Assembly (NCBI GenBank): GCA_025360565.1
Contig: JANYBY010000155.1
Span: 1-15,775, forward strand
Length of the DNA stretch: 15,775 nucleotides
Direction: 5' to 3'
From: Bacteroidota bacterium
GTDB taxonomy: Bacteria > Bacteroidota > Bacteroidia > B-17B0 > Aurantibacillaceae
Part shown: positions 5,591-13,975 of the stretch, piece after piece
Position numbering within the stretch: the first letter of the stretch is position 1
Layout: each line of letters begins with the position of its first letter
Made by a program: the position numbers and the translations under genes
Notes under the pieces: generated by a model
What the model was told of the DNA's origin: nothing
What the model saw: the letters and a program-made list of their open reading frames with translations, nothing else
The model's database searches: none

Positions 5591-6314
5591 ATTTATTTTG
5601 GCTTTATTTCCTTCAATGGTCATTGCGCAACCAACCATAAAACACGCCGAAGATTTTTCTGTTGGCGCCGTTTTAAAATTTATGAATTGCAAAAGCGATA
5701 ATGTTGAGCCCGGGAACGCGGGCGCCAAACAAACCTGGGATTTTTCTAAACTCGAAAGTTTAAAAGATACTCTTACTGAATGGATGGTAGATCCGACAAA
5801 AACCCCTCAAGGAGATATTTTTCCAAACGCTAATTTAGCCGAAAAATATTCTAATGGAAAATATGTTTACCTTGAAAATAACGGCAAGCAAAGTTTGTTG
5901 GCGGGTTTTGTGGAGGAAAGAAGTAAAGTATTTATTAAATATCTTGATCCCGTTTTAATTTGTCAACGCCCTTTAACTTTTAAAACAATTATTACCGATA
6001 AATTTTCGGAAGAATTTACAGTTAATAATATGGATTTTACCGGCGCCGGCACCGCCACAATTAACGCCGACGGATATGGCACTTTAATTTTACCCAACGG
6101 CAAATTCGATAATGTTCTACGCGTAAAAATTACCCGTACTCAAAAAGATACGCTGATACAATATAACAACATAAGTACAACCATCAGCACAAGTTATATC
6201 TGGTTTGATGAAACACACACCTCGGCACTTTTAAAAATTGATGCTACCGATTCCGGTTCATACAAAAGAAAAGAAGTAGAATATTTATTGAGTGAAGTGA
6301 AAGGAAAAAAATGA
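5574..6314 (+). CDS. Secreted protein of unknown function
   Basis: A 246-residue protein with a signal peptide (MKTNFKFILALFPSMVIAQ) and no further membrane segment. The mature part is beta-rich. An early segment, NVEPGNAGAKQTWDFSKLE, resembles the N-terminal region of many secreted Bacteroidota proteins (GxxGANQTWDFS), and it ends VEYLLSEVKGKK without a T9SS sorting domain. It may be periplasmic or surface-anchored; there is no lipobox cysteine. The ATG at 5574 is preferred to the GTG three bases upstream. It overlaps the 2TM gene in another frame, which suggests coupled translation. Its stop is 16 bp from the stop of the convergent channel gene. No enzymatic motif is seen. Confidence 0.75.
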   Translation: MKTNFKFILALFPSMVIAQPTIKHAEDFSVGAVLKFMNCKSDNVEPGNAGAKQTWDFSKLESLKDTLTEWMVDPTKTPQGDIFPNANLAEKYSNGKYVYLENNGKQSLLAGFVEERSKVFIKYLDPVLICQRPLTFKTIITDKFSEEFTVNNMDFTGAGTATINADGYGTLILPNGKFDNVLRVKITRTQKDTLIQYNNISTTISTSYIWFDETHTSALLKIDATDSGSYKRKEVEYLLSEVKGKK

Positions 6315-6330
6315 TGTGAAGCAATTCGAT

Positions 6331-8046
6331 TTAACGAAGAATTTTTCGCACAAAGGCAACAGTAAAATAACTCATTAAGAACACACCGCTGAATCCTTCA
6401 AAAACGGCAACAGGTTTTAAAACGCCGTAAGCAAAATAATCGCCATAACCAATTGTAAAAAAAGTAATGCCGCTGTAATAGAGGCAATCGCCAAAAGCGT
6501 GTAAGGTACTCATGCTTTCGTTGGATAATGGAACAGTTTCGGTTCCGCCGGCAACAACATGCCCTAATTTATTTAAAGAATCGGATACGCTGAAAATTAA
6601 ATAAATAACACTGAAACTAAAAAAGGTGATCACCATATTTACCAAAACCCTTATGGGGTTAGTAGCATAACGGCCAATGTAATCAAAAATATATTTTTGA
6701 AAATAGAAAGTTGGGTAACTCAATAAAAGTGTTTTTAATTTATTATCTCCGTACTTGCTTAACTTCGCTTTGGCTTCGCAGCGTTTGAACTCAACGTAAG
6801 AAGCATCTTCATCATCGTACTGTCCGTTATTTCTGAAATTTTCTTTCAAGATCCTGAACTGTTCGGCCTTCTGAAACAAAGAAGTTCCTTTTTGAATATA
6901 AATAAGATCCTCTACATTATTTGCCCGCCAATCAATAAAGATCCGCCCTAAAATGCGCATACCCACCAAATTCATTTCTTGTATAACTACTTTTTCACTC
7001 TCCGGTTTCACATCCAAAATATCGCGCACAATCGTATAGCCCAGATCTATCAATTTGCATTGCCCGAACCTTAGATCGGTGTAACAATTTAAATGGCAAC
7101 CCACAAAAGAGATGGTGCTTACTTTTGCGTTATTAAAACTTAATTCGCCCGAACCAAAATCAACCTGGTCAAATTGCGCTTCGCCATCGGCAAAATCGGC
7201 CAGCTGAAAGGTTTTGCGCCCGTGTTTAAATTCCGAACTTCTAAAACTTACTTTTCCGTTTCCAAATTCTACTCCTTCAAACGAAACATCGCCATCGTTA
7301 AAAGAAATTCTTCTGAAATCAATTTTACCTCCGCCAAACTCTACGTTTTTAAAATCCTTCTTTCCGTTTCCAAAACTGGCGCGTTCAAAACTTACATCGC
7401 CATTGGCAAAACGGGCAAATTTAAAATCAACTGTACCATCACCAAAAAAAGTATTTTTAAAATCAACATTTCCGTTACTAAAATCGGTATCCACAAAACT
7501 TAAATTGCCGGTTCCGAAACTGGCGTTATTAAAGGTAATGGAGCCATCGCCGAATTTTACGGATTTAAAACTGGTACCGCCGCTACCGAACTTTACTTTT
7601 TTAAAATTTACTTCGCAGTGATTAAAATTGGCATTTAAAAAAGTTGTGTTCCCGTTTCCGAAAATAGCCGACTCAAAAACAATCTTGGTTCCCTGAAATT
7701 CTCCGTAACTAAAATCGTTTGAAATATCGCAATCAAAAAACGCTTTTTTTGCGCTGAAATTTTTTAATGGAATTAAAACATGATCATCAAATCCCTTATT
7801 TGTGCGGTAATTAGTAAGCGAAAAATTTTTTATGTAAGCGTTGTTGAGGTTTAAAGCTTCGTTATTTTCAATCTTATTAAAAATGACATTTTCGCTTATT
7901 ACCCCGTATTTATGTACGCTAACTTTTTTATTATTCTCATCAAAAAAACTTATTAATGCCGTAGCCTCAAAGCTCATATAAGGCTCGTTAATTATTTCTA
8001 CCGAATAACGCAGTAAATGATGTTCGTGTAAGGGACTTTCGAGCAT
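6331..8046 (-). CDS. Two-helix potassium-channel-like protein with a cytoplasmic 12-residue repeat solenoid
   Basis: A 571-residue protein in three parts. Residues 1-128 have no signal peptide and lead in. Residues 129-308 are 15 uninterrupted 12-residue repeats of the form FGxGxhxFxxhx (for example FGDGSITFNNAS, FGNGKVSFRSSE), expected to fold as a beta-solenoid related to, but not the same as, pentapeptide repeats. Residues 309-450 include a helical linker (AEQFRILKENFRNNGQYDDEDASYVEFKRCEAKAK) like those between pentapeptide repeats and channel domains. The end is an Ion_trans_2-type pore: helix 1 about 463-486, pore helix and filter TIGYGD at 531-536, helix 2 about 545-566. TIGYGD is the K+ selectivity signature. 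The repeats should lie in the cytosol and may sense a ligand or scaffold gating; that is an inference. It ends 16 bp from a convergent gene and is read alone. Confidence 0.9.
   Translation of the reverse strand: MLESPLHEHHLLRYSVEIINEPYMSFEATALISFFDENNKKVSVHKYGVISENVIFNKIENNEALNLNNAYIKNFSLTNYRTNKGFDDHVLIPLKNFSAKKAFFDCDISNDFSYGEFQGTKIVFESAIFGNGNTTFLNANFNHCEVNFKKVKFGSGGTSFKSVKFGDGSITFNNASFGTGNLSFVDTDFSNGNVDFKNTFFGDGTVDFKFARFANGDVSFERASFGNGKKDFKNVEFGGGKIDFRRISFNDGDVSFEGVEFGNGKVSFRSSEFKHGRKTFQLADFADGEAQFDQVDFGSGELSFNNAKVSTISFVGCHLNCYTDLRFGQCKLIDLGYTIVRDILDVKPESEKVVIQEMNLVGMRILGRIFIDWRANNVEDLIYIQKGTSLFQKAEQFRILKENFRNNGQYDDEDASYVEFKRCEAKAKLSKYGDNKLKTLLLSYPTFYFQKYIFDYIGRYATNPIRVLVNMVITFFSFSVIYLIFSVSDSLNKLGHVVAGGTETVPLSNESMSTLHAFGDCLYYSGITFFTIGYGDYFAYGVLKPVAVFEGFSGVFLMSYFTVAFVRKILR
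7123..7662 (-). repeat. 36-bp-period coding repeat (15 units)
   Basis: This segment encodes residues 129-308 of the channel protein: 15 copies of a 12-residue unit with no insertion or deletion. The amino-acid pattern F-G-x-G at 1-4 and F at 8 is kept (weaker in units 2, 6, 8, 11, 13 and 14), while codons vary between units. It is therefore an old protein repeat, not a recent DNA tandem array or CRISPR. Confidence 0.9.
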
Positions 8047-8103
8047 AAATAGCGAATAATTTAGGTGAAATTAGTGTTTAGCACCCAAAAAAGCAACTTA
8101 TAT

Positions 8104-8262
8104 AGGCTGTTTAAAATTTATCCAATTTTTTTGTTACACGTCTTTTTGGCTGCAACTTCGTTAGATTTTTCGTCATAATTGGTCCATTATTCCTGCAAAA
8201 TCCGCCTCGTTTCGCCCAAAAATCCGTAACAACAAATTCATTTTATAAAATTTAAACAGCCT
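8104..8262. mobile_element. 159-bp MITE-like element with terminal inverted repeats
   Basis: AGGCTGTTTAAAATTTA (8104-8120) and TAAAATTTAAACAGCCT (8246-8262) are inverted copies with one mismatch in 17. The symmetry continues inward, with GTTAC...TTTTTGG on the left opposite CCAAAAATCCGTAAC on the right. A central dyad lies near ATAATTGGTCCATTAT, so the whole unit could fold as a long imperfect hairpin. It has no coding frame. It fills most of the gap between the divergent channel and nadK genes and ends 22 bp before the nadK -7 box, about where a -33 box would be. No flanking target duplication is obvious. A non-autonomous transposable element or dispersed palindromic repeat is the best reading. 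Confidence 0.65.
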
Positions 8263-8284
8263 CTTAAAATACCATTTAAAATTC

Positions 8285-8292
8285 TATCTTTG
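8285..8292 (+). promoter_or_regulatory. nadK promoter -7 box
   Basis: TATCTTTG matches TAnnTTTG exactly and lies 26 bases before the ATG of nadK. No TTG is found at the usual -33 distance (around 8261-8265), where the right end of the inverted-repeat element lies. The promoter may therefore be weakened or altered by the element. Confidence 0.55.
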
Positions 8293-8318
8293 GGTAACTA
8301 TTGGTATAATATAAAAGT

Positions 8319-9197
8319 ATGACCATTGCTGTTTACGCCCGCTCAACAAAAGATAACGACCCAAAATACATTGAGCAGATATATAGTTTTCTTAAAAACG
8401 AGAAAATAGATCTGATAGTTTATGAGTCTTATTATAACTACCTCAAATCGGGCAATAATTTCAATTTAAAATTAAATACTTATCGTAATTCGGAAGAATT
8501 AATTGCCAAAGCCGATTATGTAATTTCGCTTGGTGGCGATGGAACCATGCTTGAAACATTGGCTCTTGTGAGAAGGTCTGGAATTCCAGTGTTAGGCGTA
8601 AACACAGGCAGGCTGGGCTTTTTGGCATCGGTAAATAAAACCGATCTTAAAAAAGCAATTAAAAAACTGGCAAAAGAAAAGTTTACGATCGATAAACGTG
8701 AATTGATCGAAATTACGGGATGCGATAACTGTTTTGAAGGCGTAAATTATGGCTTGAACGAATTCACCATTCATAAAAAAGATAGCAGCGCCATGATCAG
8801 TATTGATACCTTTATTGATGGTGTTTTTTTAAACTCGTATTTTGCCGACGGTCTCATTGTGTCAACTTCAACCGGCTCAACCGCCTATTCGCTCAGTTGC
8901 GGCGGACCCATTATGATACCCGATGCGGAGAGTTTTATTTTAACCCCAATTGCACCTCATAATCTGAATGTACGCCCTATTGTTATTTCTAATAACAAAC
9001 AAATAAGTTTTAAAATTCAGGGCCGAAGCGATAGTTTTAATATTTCGTTAGATTCACGAAATGCCCAAATACAAGCTAACACAGATATAACCGTAAAAAA
9101 AGCCGATTTTAAATTTAACATGATAAATTTAGAAGGGCAACATTTTTTTAAAACTCTGCGTGACAAAATGATGTGGGGAATTGATAAAAGACACTGA
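8319..9197 (+). CDS. nadK: NAD kinase
   Basis: A 292-residue cytoplasmic enzyme that phosphorylates NAD+ to NADP+ using ATP (or polyphosphate in some relatives), the only route to NADP. Family marks: LGGDGTMLET with the GGDGT motif and catalytic D74, GVNTGRLGFLA (about 93-103), the conserved NE pair in GLNEFTIHK (147-148), DGLIVSTSTGSTAYSLSCGGPI (about 177-197), and a C-terminal beta region. The length is normal for bacterial NadK. The ATG at 8319 has a short leader from the TATCTTTG box. It is read alone; the next gene has its own promoter. Confidence 0.97.
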   Translation: MTIAVYARSTKDNDPKYIEQIYSFLKNEKIDLIVYESYYNYLKSGNNFNLKLNTYRNSEELIAKADYVISLGGDGTMLETLALVRRSGIPVLGVNTGRLGFLASVNKTDLKKAIKKLAKEKFTIDKRELIEITGCDNCFEGVNYGLNEFTIHKKDSSAMISIDTFIDGVFLNSYFADGLIVSTSTGSTAYSLSCGGPIMIPDAESFILTPIAPHNLNVRPIVISNNKQISFKIQGRSDSFNISLDSRNAQIQANTDITVKKADFKFNMINLEGQHFFKTLRDKMMWGIDKRH

Positions 9198-9221
9198 TCC
9201 CTGTTCTTTGGGACCGACTTA

Positions 9222-9253
9222 TTTGAAAAAATCACGATTTTTTAATATATTTG
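9222..9253 (+). promoter_or_regulatory. Promoter of the metalloprotease gene
   Basis: TTTG at 9222-9225, 20 bases, then TATATTTG at 9246-9253. Both boxes and the spacing match the Bacteroidota consensus. The start would be near 9260, leaving a leader of about 13 bases before the ATG at 9273. Confidence 0.75.
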
Positions 9254-9272
9254 ATACACAAAAATTTTCACA

Positions 9273-11558
9273 ATGAAAAAACTGATATTGATCATCGCTT
9301 GTTTTCTTACAGCGGCTATTTTAAAATCACAAAACAATGATTTTTGGTCACCAACACCCGAATCAAAAATTGAAGTGAAAGGAAAGCGCCAAATTATTCC
9401 GCAAAAATATTTAACGTTAAAGTTAACCGGTTCGGCTCTAAAGGATAAATTATTTTCCGCTCCAAACGAAAAAACGGTAAAAATCAACGAGAGCACTTGC
9501 ATTATTTCTTTACCGCTGCCAAACGGAAAAACGCAGCAATTTAAAGTGGTTGAAAGTTCTATTATGGAACCGGCATTAGCGGCTCAGTTTCCGGACATGA
9601 AAACCTTTAGCATTAAAGGAGTAGAAGATGTTTACGCGAACGGAAAAATTAGCTGGACAGAATTTGGGTTGAACGTAATGGTGCGAACCGTTAGTGAAGG
9701 CGATTTTTTTATTGATCCGTATTGCCTTGGCAACATAAACGATTATATAACTTATTACACAAAAGATTTTGTAAAAGACCCTTCGCAAAGAATACCTGAA
9801 GTGGGTGTAATTAAAAACGAAGGCAGATCACAGGGCTCCACTAATCCTAAAAAAAAAGGCGAAGAGCAAACAGCACTAAGTAGCCTAACGCCTGCGGGCT
9901 GCATTGGTACCGAGTTGCGCACCTTTCGTTTGGCTATAGGCTGTACGCACCAATATGCCCAGGCTGCTACCGGCTTAGGTGCCCCCACAAAAGCGCAAGT
10001 TCTCGCGAAAATTGTTATCAGTATAAATCGCGTGGATGGCGTTTACGAAACCGAAGTGGGCGTTCGCTTGGTTTTAGTTGCTACCGAAACCATGGTTATT
10101 TTTCCGGTTGCTGCCGGCGATCCTTATACAGGAAACAACAATTCGAATACTTTATTGAACGAAAGTCAAACAATAATAACCGCAACAATTGGTTCGTCAA
10201 ATTTTGATATTGGGCACACATTCAGTACCGGCGGCGGCGGCCTTGCAACATTGGGCGTAGTTTGTTACGGCCAAAAAGCCAGTGGCATTACAGGATCCCC
10301 AAGTCCGGTTGGCGATCCTTACGATATTGATTATGTAGCGCATGAAATGGGACATCAGTTTGGAGCTGACCATACATTTAATTCTAATCTAGGTTCATGT
10401 GGTGGGGGAAACAGAAATGGCCCTACTTCAGTTGAGCCCGGAAGCGGTGTTACCATAATGGCTTATGCCGGAATTTGTAATTCGGATGATTTGACTAATC
10501 ACAGTATCCCATATTTTCATCCTATAAGTTATGATGATATTCTCGGTTATGTTACTAGTATTGGCTGCGCGGTAACAACTACTAACGGCAATAATCCACC
10601 TGTTGTAACAGGTTCGGGCGATTACATAGTACCAAAATCTACCGCCTTTGTTTTAACCGGAAGCGCTACCGATATTGATGGAGATCCCTTAACTTATTCA
10701 TGGGAAGAAACTGATCCTGGCGCTACGGCCGGCGCTTGGAATACAGGAAACAAACCTTATTTCAGATCGTATAGTCCGTTAACCGTTGGCTACCGCTCAT
10801 TTCCAAACACCACAGTTGTTGCTACAGGCAATTACACAAATACAAAAGGAGAATACGCGCCGGGCACCGCGCAAACTTTAAATTTTAGATTAACAGCGCG
10901 CGATAATAAAATGGGTGGCGGCGGAGTTTGTTACGCCATCAATTCTGTTTCTGTAGATGCATCAGGACCTTTTTCGGTTTCTTATCCGAATGTACCTTCA
11001 ATAACATGGTATTTTAACGGACAGGAAACAATTATGTGGAATGTGAACGGTACCAATGGTGCGCCTGTTAGCTGCGATACTGTTAGGGTTTTAATTTCTT
11101 ACAATAGCGGCGCAACGTATAGTGTAATGCTTAACTCTACGCCAAATGACGGCTCAGAATTAATATCGGTGCCAACCGTTACGGCGCTTATTAGTACGTG
11201 TAGGATAAAAGTTGAGGCAAAAGGAAATATTTTTTACGATATAAGCGATAATGATTTTACCATTTCAAACATAGTGCAAGGCATCAGAGAAATTTCAAAA
11301 TGCAATCCAATTGGTTTAGCGGTTTGGCCAAATCCTTTCAGCTCACAGTTTGATCTTGTAGCCGGTAATTTAAAAAGTTCATCTCCTGTTATCGTTAAAG
11401 TAATGGATGTGTTAGGAAAAACGATTCTTACAAATCAGTATACCAACAGAACAGAATTGCGCGAAACCATTAATTTGTCTGATGTTGATCCCGGAATTTA
11501 TTTTATCAGTGTAACCAATGATAATTTGAGTTCCGTTTACAGAACAGTTAAGGAATGA
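9273..11558 (+). CDS. Secreted reprolysin-like zinc metalloprotease with T9SS sorting domain
   Basis: A 761-residue exported protease. It has a signal peptide (1-20) and a propeptide-like region to about 208. A metzincin catalytic domain (M12B/reprolysin type) follows, with HEMGHQFGADH at 357-367 (zinc ligands H357, H361, H367; general base E358) and the Met-turn TIMAYAG around M396. An Ig/PKD-like segment comes next (about 440-560, GSATDIDGDPLTYSWEETDPG), then a second beta domain. It ends with a type A T9SS C-terminal domain (about 683-761: VWPNPFSSQFDL, KVMDVLGKTI, LSDVDPGIYFISV), which directs passage through the outer membrane and attachment or release. The substrate is unknown; nutrient protein breakdown is likely. 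It has its own promoter, and a secreted WG-repeat protein follows 39 bp downstream. Confidence 0.93.
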   Translation: MKKLILIIACFLTAAILKSQNNDFWSPTPESKIEVKGKRQIIPQKYLTLKLTGSALKDKLFSAPNEKTVKINESTCIISLPLPNGKTQQFKVVESSIMEPALAAQFPDMKTFSIKGVEDVYANGKISWTEFGLNVMVRTVSEGDFFIDPYCLGNINDYITYYTKDFVKDPSQRIPEVGVIKNEGRSQGSTNPKKKGEEQTALSSLTPAGCIGTELRTFRLAIGCTHQYAQAATGLGAPTKAQVLAKIVISINRVDGVYETEVGVRLVLVATETMVIFPVAAGDPYTGNNNSNTLLNESQTIITATIGSSNFDIGHTFSTGGGGLATLGVVCYGQKASGITGSPSPVGDPYDIDYVAHEMGHQFGADHTFNSNLGSCGGGNRNGPTSVEPGSGVTIMAYAGICNSDDLTNHSIPYFHPISYDDILGYVTSIGCAVTTTNGNNPPVVTGSGDYIVPKSTAFVLTGSATDIDGDPLTYSWEETDPGATAGAWNTGNKPYFRSYSPLTVGYRSFPNTTVVATGNYTNTKGEYAPGTAQTLNFRLTARDNKMGGGGVCYAINSVSVDASGPFSVSYPNVPSITWYFNGQETIMWNVNGTNGAPVSCDTVRVLISYNSGATYSVMLNSTPNDGSELISVPTVTALISTCRIKVEAKGNIFYDISDNDFTISNIVQGIREISKCNPIGLAVWPNPFSSQFDLVAGNLKSSSPVIVKVMDVLGKTILTNQYTNRTELRETINLSDVDPGIYFISVTNDNLSSVYRTVKE

Positions 11559-11597
11559 TTTATATATGCAGATTAATTTAGTTTAGATATACTTATT

Positions 11598-12494
11598 TTG
11601 TTTAAACACTTTCTATATTTTTTATTTTTTATACCCGTTAATTATTCATTTTCACAAACCAAAACGTTTAAGGATGTTGGTAAGTGGGGAATTAAGGAAA
11701 ATGAAAAAATAATAATCAAACCGCTTTACGATACCATTTTTAATTTTGACAGTACCGGCAAAGTTTGTCTGGCCTGTTTCAAAATAAAAGGAGTAAATCC
11801 CAATAAGTTCATTAAAAATCCCGCCATTACATACAATTGTAATTACTTAGATAAGAACGGGGCACACCTTACCATTAAACAATTTGAAGGCGATACCTGC
11901 AGCGTATTTAATTTTAACAAACATGCTATTGAACAATATTTCAATAACAAAAGTTATATGACAGTCTCTATAAAGGGACATAAGAATTTAGTGTATAAAG
12001 ATTTTAAACAAATTACCGCAAAGGGCTACGAAGAAATTCATTTTAGCAGCGACCCCGAATTTTTAGTGGCGGAAATAAGAACAGAAGGAAATGTAATTTT
12101 AAGCGGATTGATAAATAGAAAGGAAGAAGTAATTATTCCCACCATATTTTCTCATGTAAAAGTAAACAACCGCGATTCCTTGATCATTGCCTGTACCACC
12201 GGGCAGGGGGCAAACAGCGAGGATGATATTTTTAATTATAAGGGCGAAAAAATTGCCGCGTATAAAAAACACGTTGAGCTGGCCACGAAAGATTTTATTG
12301 TGCACAAAATATTTTCACCCAAAGAATATTTAATTATTTACACCCTTAAAACAAAGGAAGAAAAAGTGGAATATGCCCAGGAAGTTTATTTGTATAAAGG
12401 CGATGAGCTCTTAATGCTGAATGACGAACATTGGTTCATTTACAATATGACCACACATAAAAAAACGCCATACGACACCAAACATAAAAAATAA
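11598..12494 (+). CDS. Secreted WG-repeat-like protein
   Basis: A 298-residue protein with a signal peptide (MFKHFLYFLFFIPVNYSFSQ). WG-repeat signatures occur at about 26-45 (DVGKWGIKENEKIIIKPLYD) and 168-188 (SGLINRKEEVIIPTIFSHVK), both of the form xWGxxxxxxxxxIxPxYD. The family is thought to form beta-propeller-like or solenoid surfaces; function is unknown. The start codon is TTG at 11598: an in-frame stop lies 22 bases upstream, there is no ATG before residue 121, and the TTG gives a complete signal peptide. It follows the protease gene by 39 bp and ends 4 bp before the GAPDH gene, so it may be co-transcribed with either. It has no T9SS domain. Confidence 0.75.
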   Translation: MFKHFLYFLFFIPVNYSFSQTKTFKDVGKWGIKENEKIIIKPLYDTIFNFDSTGKVCLACFKIKGVNPNKFIKNPAITYNCNYLDKNGAHLTIKQFEGDTCSVFNFNKHAIEQYFNNKSYMTVSIKGHKNLVYKDFKQITAKGYEEIHFSSDPEFLVAEIRTEGNVILSGLINRKEEVIIPTIFSHVKVNNRDSLIIACTTGQGANSEDDIFNYKGEKIAAYKKHVELATKDFIVHKIFSPKEYLIIYTLKTKEEKVEYAQEVYLYKGDELLMLNDEHWFIYNMTTHKKTPYDTKHKK

Positions 12495-12498
12495 TACT

Positions 12499-13497
12499 GT
12501 GAGTAAAACAAGAATAGCAATTAACGGATTTGGAAGAATTGGCCGTGTGTTTTTACGCAACGCCATCAATAACCCTAATATAGAAATTGTTGCCATTAAC
12601 GATATTACAGATACCGCAACGCTTGCTTACTTATTAAAATACGATTCCATTCACCGCGCTTTTCCCGGCGAAATAAAAACGGAGGGAAATAATTTAGTTG
12701 TGAACGGAAAAATAATTAAAGTTGTGGCGTCAAAAGATCCGGCAACATTGCCCTGGAGAGAAAGTGATATTGATATTGTAATTGAAAGCACGGGATTATT
12801 TTTAGATACCGCGAGCGCTAAGAAACATTTACAGGCAGGAAGCAAAAAAGTAATTTTATCGGCACCGGCTAAAGACGATGATGTGAAAACAGTTGTAATG
12901 GGTGTGAACGATAATTTAATTACAAAGGACGATGTAATTGTTTCGAACGCGAGTTGTACAACCAATTGCGCGGCACCCATGTTAAAAGTATTGGAACAAT
13001 TTGGCATTGAAGAAGCATTTATTACTACTGTGCACTCTTACACAAACGATCAGCGCATTCACGATGCCCCGCACAAGGATCTGCGCCGAGCACGCGCGGC
13101 AGCAGTGAGCATTATTCCTACATCAACAGGCGCGGCAAAGGCCATTACAAAGATATTTCCTGAATTGGAAGGGAAGATAGGTGGATGCGGCATGCGCGTG
13201 CCGGTGCCCGATGGTTCGTTAACCGACATTACCTGTGTGCTCACAAAAATACCAAGTGCCAAACAAATTAACGACGCTTATAAATTAGCGGCCGATACTT
13301 ATTTAAAAGGAATTTTAGAATACACAATTGACCCCGTTGTGAGTGTGGATGTGATCGGCAATCCTCACAGTGTGCTTTACGATTCGGAATTTACAAGTGT
13401 GGTGGGAAATTTGGTGAAGGTGATTGGGTGGTATGATAACGAGTGGGGGTATTGCAATCGTTTGGTGGATTTAAGTTTGAAGATGGGCAGTTGGTAA
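12499..13497 (+). CDS. gap: Type I glyceraldehyde-3-phosphate dehydrogenase
   Basis: A 332-residue cytoplasmic enzyme that converts glyceraldehyde-3-phosphate, NAD+ and phosphate to 1,3-bisphosphoglycerate in glycolysis (reversed in gluconeogenesis). It starts with the Rossmann motif INGFGRIGR. Asp at 35 after VAIN favours NAD. The active site SNASCTTNC has catalytic C153, and H179 lies in TTVHSYTNDQ. The phosphate-binding RRARAAAVSIIPTSTGAAKA and the C-terminal WYDNEWGYCNRLVDL are all present. Length is normal. GTG at 12499 is the start, as no ATG precedes the conserved N-terminus. It lies 4 bp after the WG-repeat gene, an unusual partner, and no promoter box of its own was found directly upstream. 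A neighbouring second GAPDH cannot be excluded outside the window. Confidence 0.97.
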   Translation: MSKTRIAINGFGRIGRVFLRNAINNPNIEIVAINDITDTATLAYLLKYDSIHRAFPGEIKTEGNNLVVNGKIIKVVASKDPATLPWRESDIDIVIESTGLFLDTASAKKHLQAGSKKVILSAPAKDDDVKTVVMGVNDNLITKDDVIVSNASCTTNCAAPMLKVLEQFGIEEAFITTVHSYTNDQRIHDAPHKDLRRARAAAVSIIPTSTGAAKAITKIFPELEGKIGGCGMRVPVPDGSLTDITCVLTKIPSAKQINDAYKLAADTYLKGILEYTIDPVVSVDVIGNPHSVLYDSEFTSVVGNLVKVIGWYDNEWGYCNRLVDLSLKMGSW

Positions 13498-13589
13498 AAT
13501 AACTTATTGTCTTTTCTCAATAAAACAGTCATTGCCACCAGCCTGCTCTTACTGGTAAGTGTACCGCACACAGTTTGGCGTCCTTAAGT

Positions 13590-13952
13590 CTAGGGTATTT
13601 TATTTATAATTGCTTTCATTTTCTCAATTTCTTTTTTACTTAGTTTTTCTTCATTAATCATAAAGGAAAGTAGTATTGCTGGAGAGTCAGCGAAGTAACC
13701 AGATAGCATTTTTTTTACTTTTACTTTTCGATAGTCTGCTTGAGAAATTGCTGGATAATACTCGTGTGTTTTTCCATAAGTATTATAATTTAAATATCCC
13801 TTGTTTGCAAGAATCCTAGCCACTGATGAAATGGTATTATATGGTGGCTTAGGTTTATCTGGAATTTCAGCCAAAATATCTTTTACAAATGCTTTTTGTA
13901 GTTTCCAAAATATGAGCATAATTCGCTCTTCTACTTTTGTTAATTCGTCCAT
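13590..13952 (-). CDS. BlaI/MecI/CopY-family transcriptional repressor
   Basis: A 120-residue winged-helix repressor. The domain runs LTKVEERIMLIFWKLQKAFVKDILAEI, PPYNTISSVARILANKGYL (recognition helix, about 36-55), then the wing NYNTYGKTHEYYPAIS. A C-terminal dimerisation segment (about 68-120) contains YRKVKVKKMLSGYFADSPAILLSFMINEEKLSKKEIEKMK. Members bind an operator as dimers and are released when cleaved after signalling by a partner M56 protease. That partner is the gene directly upstream, whose stop is 23 bp away, so both form one unit. Having the repressor as the second gene is the reverse of the common bla order. No separate TAnnTTTG box precedes it. Confidence 0.93.
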   Translation of the reverse strand: MDELTKVEERIMLIFWKLQKAFVKDILAEIPDKPKPPYNTISSVARILANKGYLNYNTYGKTHEYYPAISQADYRKVKVKKMLSGYFADSPAILLSFMINEEKLSKKEIEKMKAIINKIP

Positions 13953-13975
13953 CTTTTTTTAATATAATTCAAAAA

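Noticed and set aside
7174..7621. Plus-strand open frames of 109 and 135 residues
   Set aside because: They lie opposite the repeat part of the channel gene; their lysine/serine/proline-rich content is the antisense image of the FGxG repeat.
7123..7662. Regular 36-bp period that could suggest a CRISPR array or minisatellite
   Set aside because: The period is set by a 12-residue protein repeat in an open frame. The DNA units differ at many codon positions and there are no identical repeats with unique spacers.
11593..11600. TTATTTTG as a -7 box, which would question the TTG start of the WG-repeat gene
   Set aside because: It breaks the conserved TA, has no TTG at the -33 distance, and there is no other in-frame start that keeps the signal peptide.
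13503..13523. TTATTG...CAATAA inverted pair between the convergent GAPDH and BlaI-type genes, a possible terminator
   Set aside because: The stem is six AT-rich pairs with no U-run; too weak to call.
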